A DNA stretch of 5,974 nt. It comes from Phycisphaerae bacterium (lineage in GTDB: Bacteria; Planctomycetota; Phycisphaerae; SM23-33). Position numbers and translations under genes: made by a program. The DNA is taken from the NCBI GenBank assembly GCA_030754715.1, contig JASLZV010000129.1, positions 1-5,974 of the forward strand. Direction: 5' to 3'. A model generated the notes under the pieces. That model was not told where the DNA came from and made no database searches. It was given only the letters and a program-made list of their open reading frames with translations. Positions 5,619-5,974 of the stretch are shown one piece after another; the stretch's first letter is position 1, and the number at the start of each line of letters is the position of its first letter.

Positions 5619-5974
5619 CTATTGACATTTTCCCCGGGCCTCAATTGCCCAGACGTCTTGGACCTTGTCCCCTCTGACGCAGTAATAGTAATCGTGCAGA
5701 TTCACCGTGGTGCAGGCGTGTCCGACGATCAGTCGAATCCGGTCGCCGATCTTGAACCTCCCGCTTTCTTGGCTCCGAATCAGCGTGTGTTCCTCGTGGC
5801 ATACAAGCGGCTTGGCCGCAAAGCCCACCGGCTGCGGAAGGGCGCCCTGGTCGGTGGCCAGGGACTTCAGCCCCGAGTCGGTGATTATCAAACCTTTCTC
5901 CGGGACACTCACGACCGTTGTCAGCAGAAACAACGCGCAGTCGAACTCCCGCAGAACCTTGCGGTAATTCGTGT
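5619..5974 (-). CDS. D-serine dehydratase / D-threonine aldolase-like protein, C-terminal part
   Basis: The gene enters from the right edge; the last 117 residues are present. They form the C-terminal domain of the alanine-racemase-fold D-threonine aldolase/eukaryotic-type D-serine dehydratase family: T-V-V-S-V-P, then T-D-S-G-L-K-S-L-A-T-D, E-E-H, G-D-R-I-R-L, G-H-A-C-T-T-V-N-L-H-D and a W-x-I-E-A-R-G end. His85 and Cys87 of the visible part fit the metal-binding His-x-Cys of D-serine dehydratases; characterised D-threonine aldolases have His-x-Asp there. This leans towards a Zn-type dehydratase or an uncharacterised relative. The PLP-lysine domain lies outside the window. The reaction would be cleavage or deamination of a D-3-hydroxy amino acid in the cytosol. 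It stops 16 bases before the aldehyde dehydrogenase start, so it is the upstream partner in the same operon. Family call strong, substrate open. Confidence 0.85.
   Translation of the reverse strand, partial: TNYRKVLREFDCALFLLTTVVSVPEKGLIITDSGLKSLATDQGALPQPVGFAAKPLVCHEEHTLIRSQESGRFKIGDRIRLIVGHACTTVNLHDYYYCVRGDKVQDVWAIEARGKCQ

Overview
The window (5,974 bases, moderately GC-rich) looks like a chromosomal piece of a bacterium from the Planctomycetota/Lentisphaerota/Verrucomicrobiota side of the tree, possibly a metagenome contig. The pointers are a Cys-rich lipoprotein with repeated C-x2-C-G-x2-K-G-x3-C-C units, a secreted DUF4091/GH123-like protein, a MoxR-type ATPase fragment and a GAF protein with a kinase-type coiled linker. 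These families are common in that group, but the assignment is inferred from protein flavour and is moderate at best. I see no rRNA, tRNA, CRISPR array, transposase or origin.

Layout. Bases 1-133 are non-coding and carry a long near-perfect hairpin (51-95). A small basic lipoprotein, mostly a 135-bp tandem repeat, lies on the minus strand (134-661). Next on the minus strand is a remnant of a MoxR-family AAA+ ATPase that stops matching its family just before the Walker A region (728-910). On the plus strand a plausible promoter and a two-hairpin leader precede a GAF-domain gene (1148-1938). This gene is broken by two nearby +1 shifts and has no output domain. A 456-base gap with several hairpins and a plausible promoter leads to an intact 655-aa secreted DUF4091 protein (2395-4362). 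Convergent to it, on the minus strand from the right edge, is a tight gene series: the C-terminal part of a D-serine dehydratase/D-threonine aldolase-like enzyme (5619-5974, cut by the window edge), the first ~47 residues of an aldehyde dehydrogenase (start at 5602), the last 50 residues of a glycine C-acetyltransferase-like enzyme (5280-5432), and an intact SDR oxidoreductase (4473-5264).

How the genes may work together. The minus-strand series reads as a former operon for D-amino-acid or threonine-type catabolism: PLP lyase, aldehyde oxidation, PLP acyl transfer/cleavage and an NAD(P)-dependent reductase. In this copy the aldehyde dehydrogenase and the acetyltransferase have collapsed into an out-of-frame joint that leaves neither functional. 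The DUF4091 protein is probably an exported polysaccharide-related enzyme.

I do not see a clear new multi-gene system. The strongest unusual signals are the clustering of three damaged loci within about 5 kb (MoxR, GAF, ALDH/KBL), which suggests either local gene decay or assembly/sequence errors, and the stepwise loss of cysteines along the repeats of the lipoprotein.
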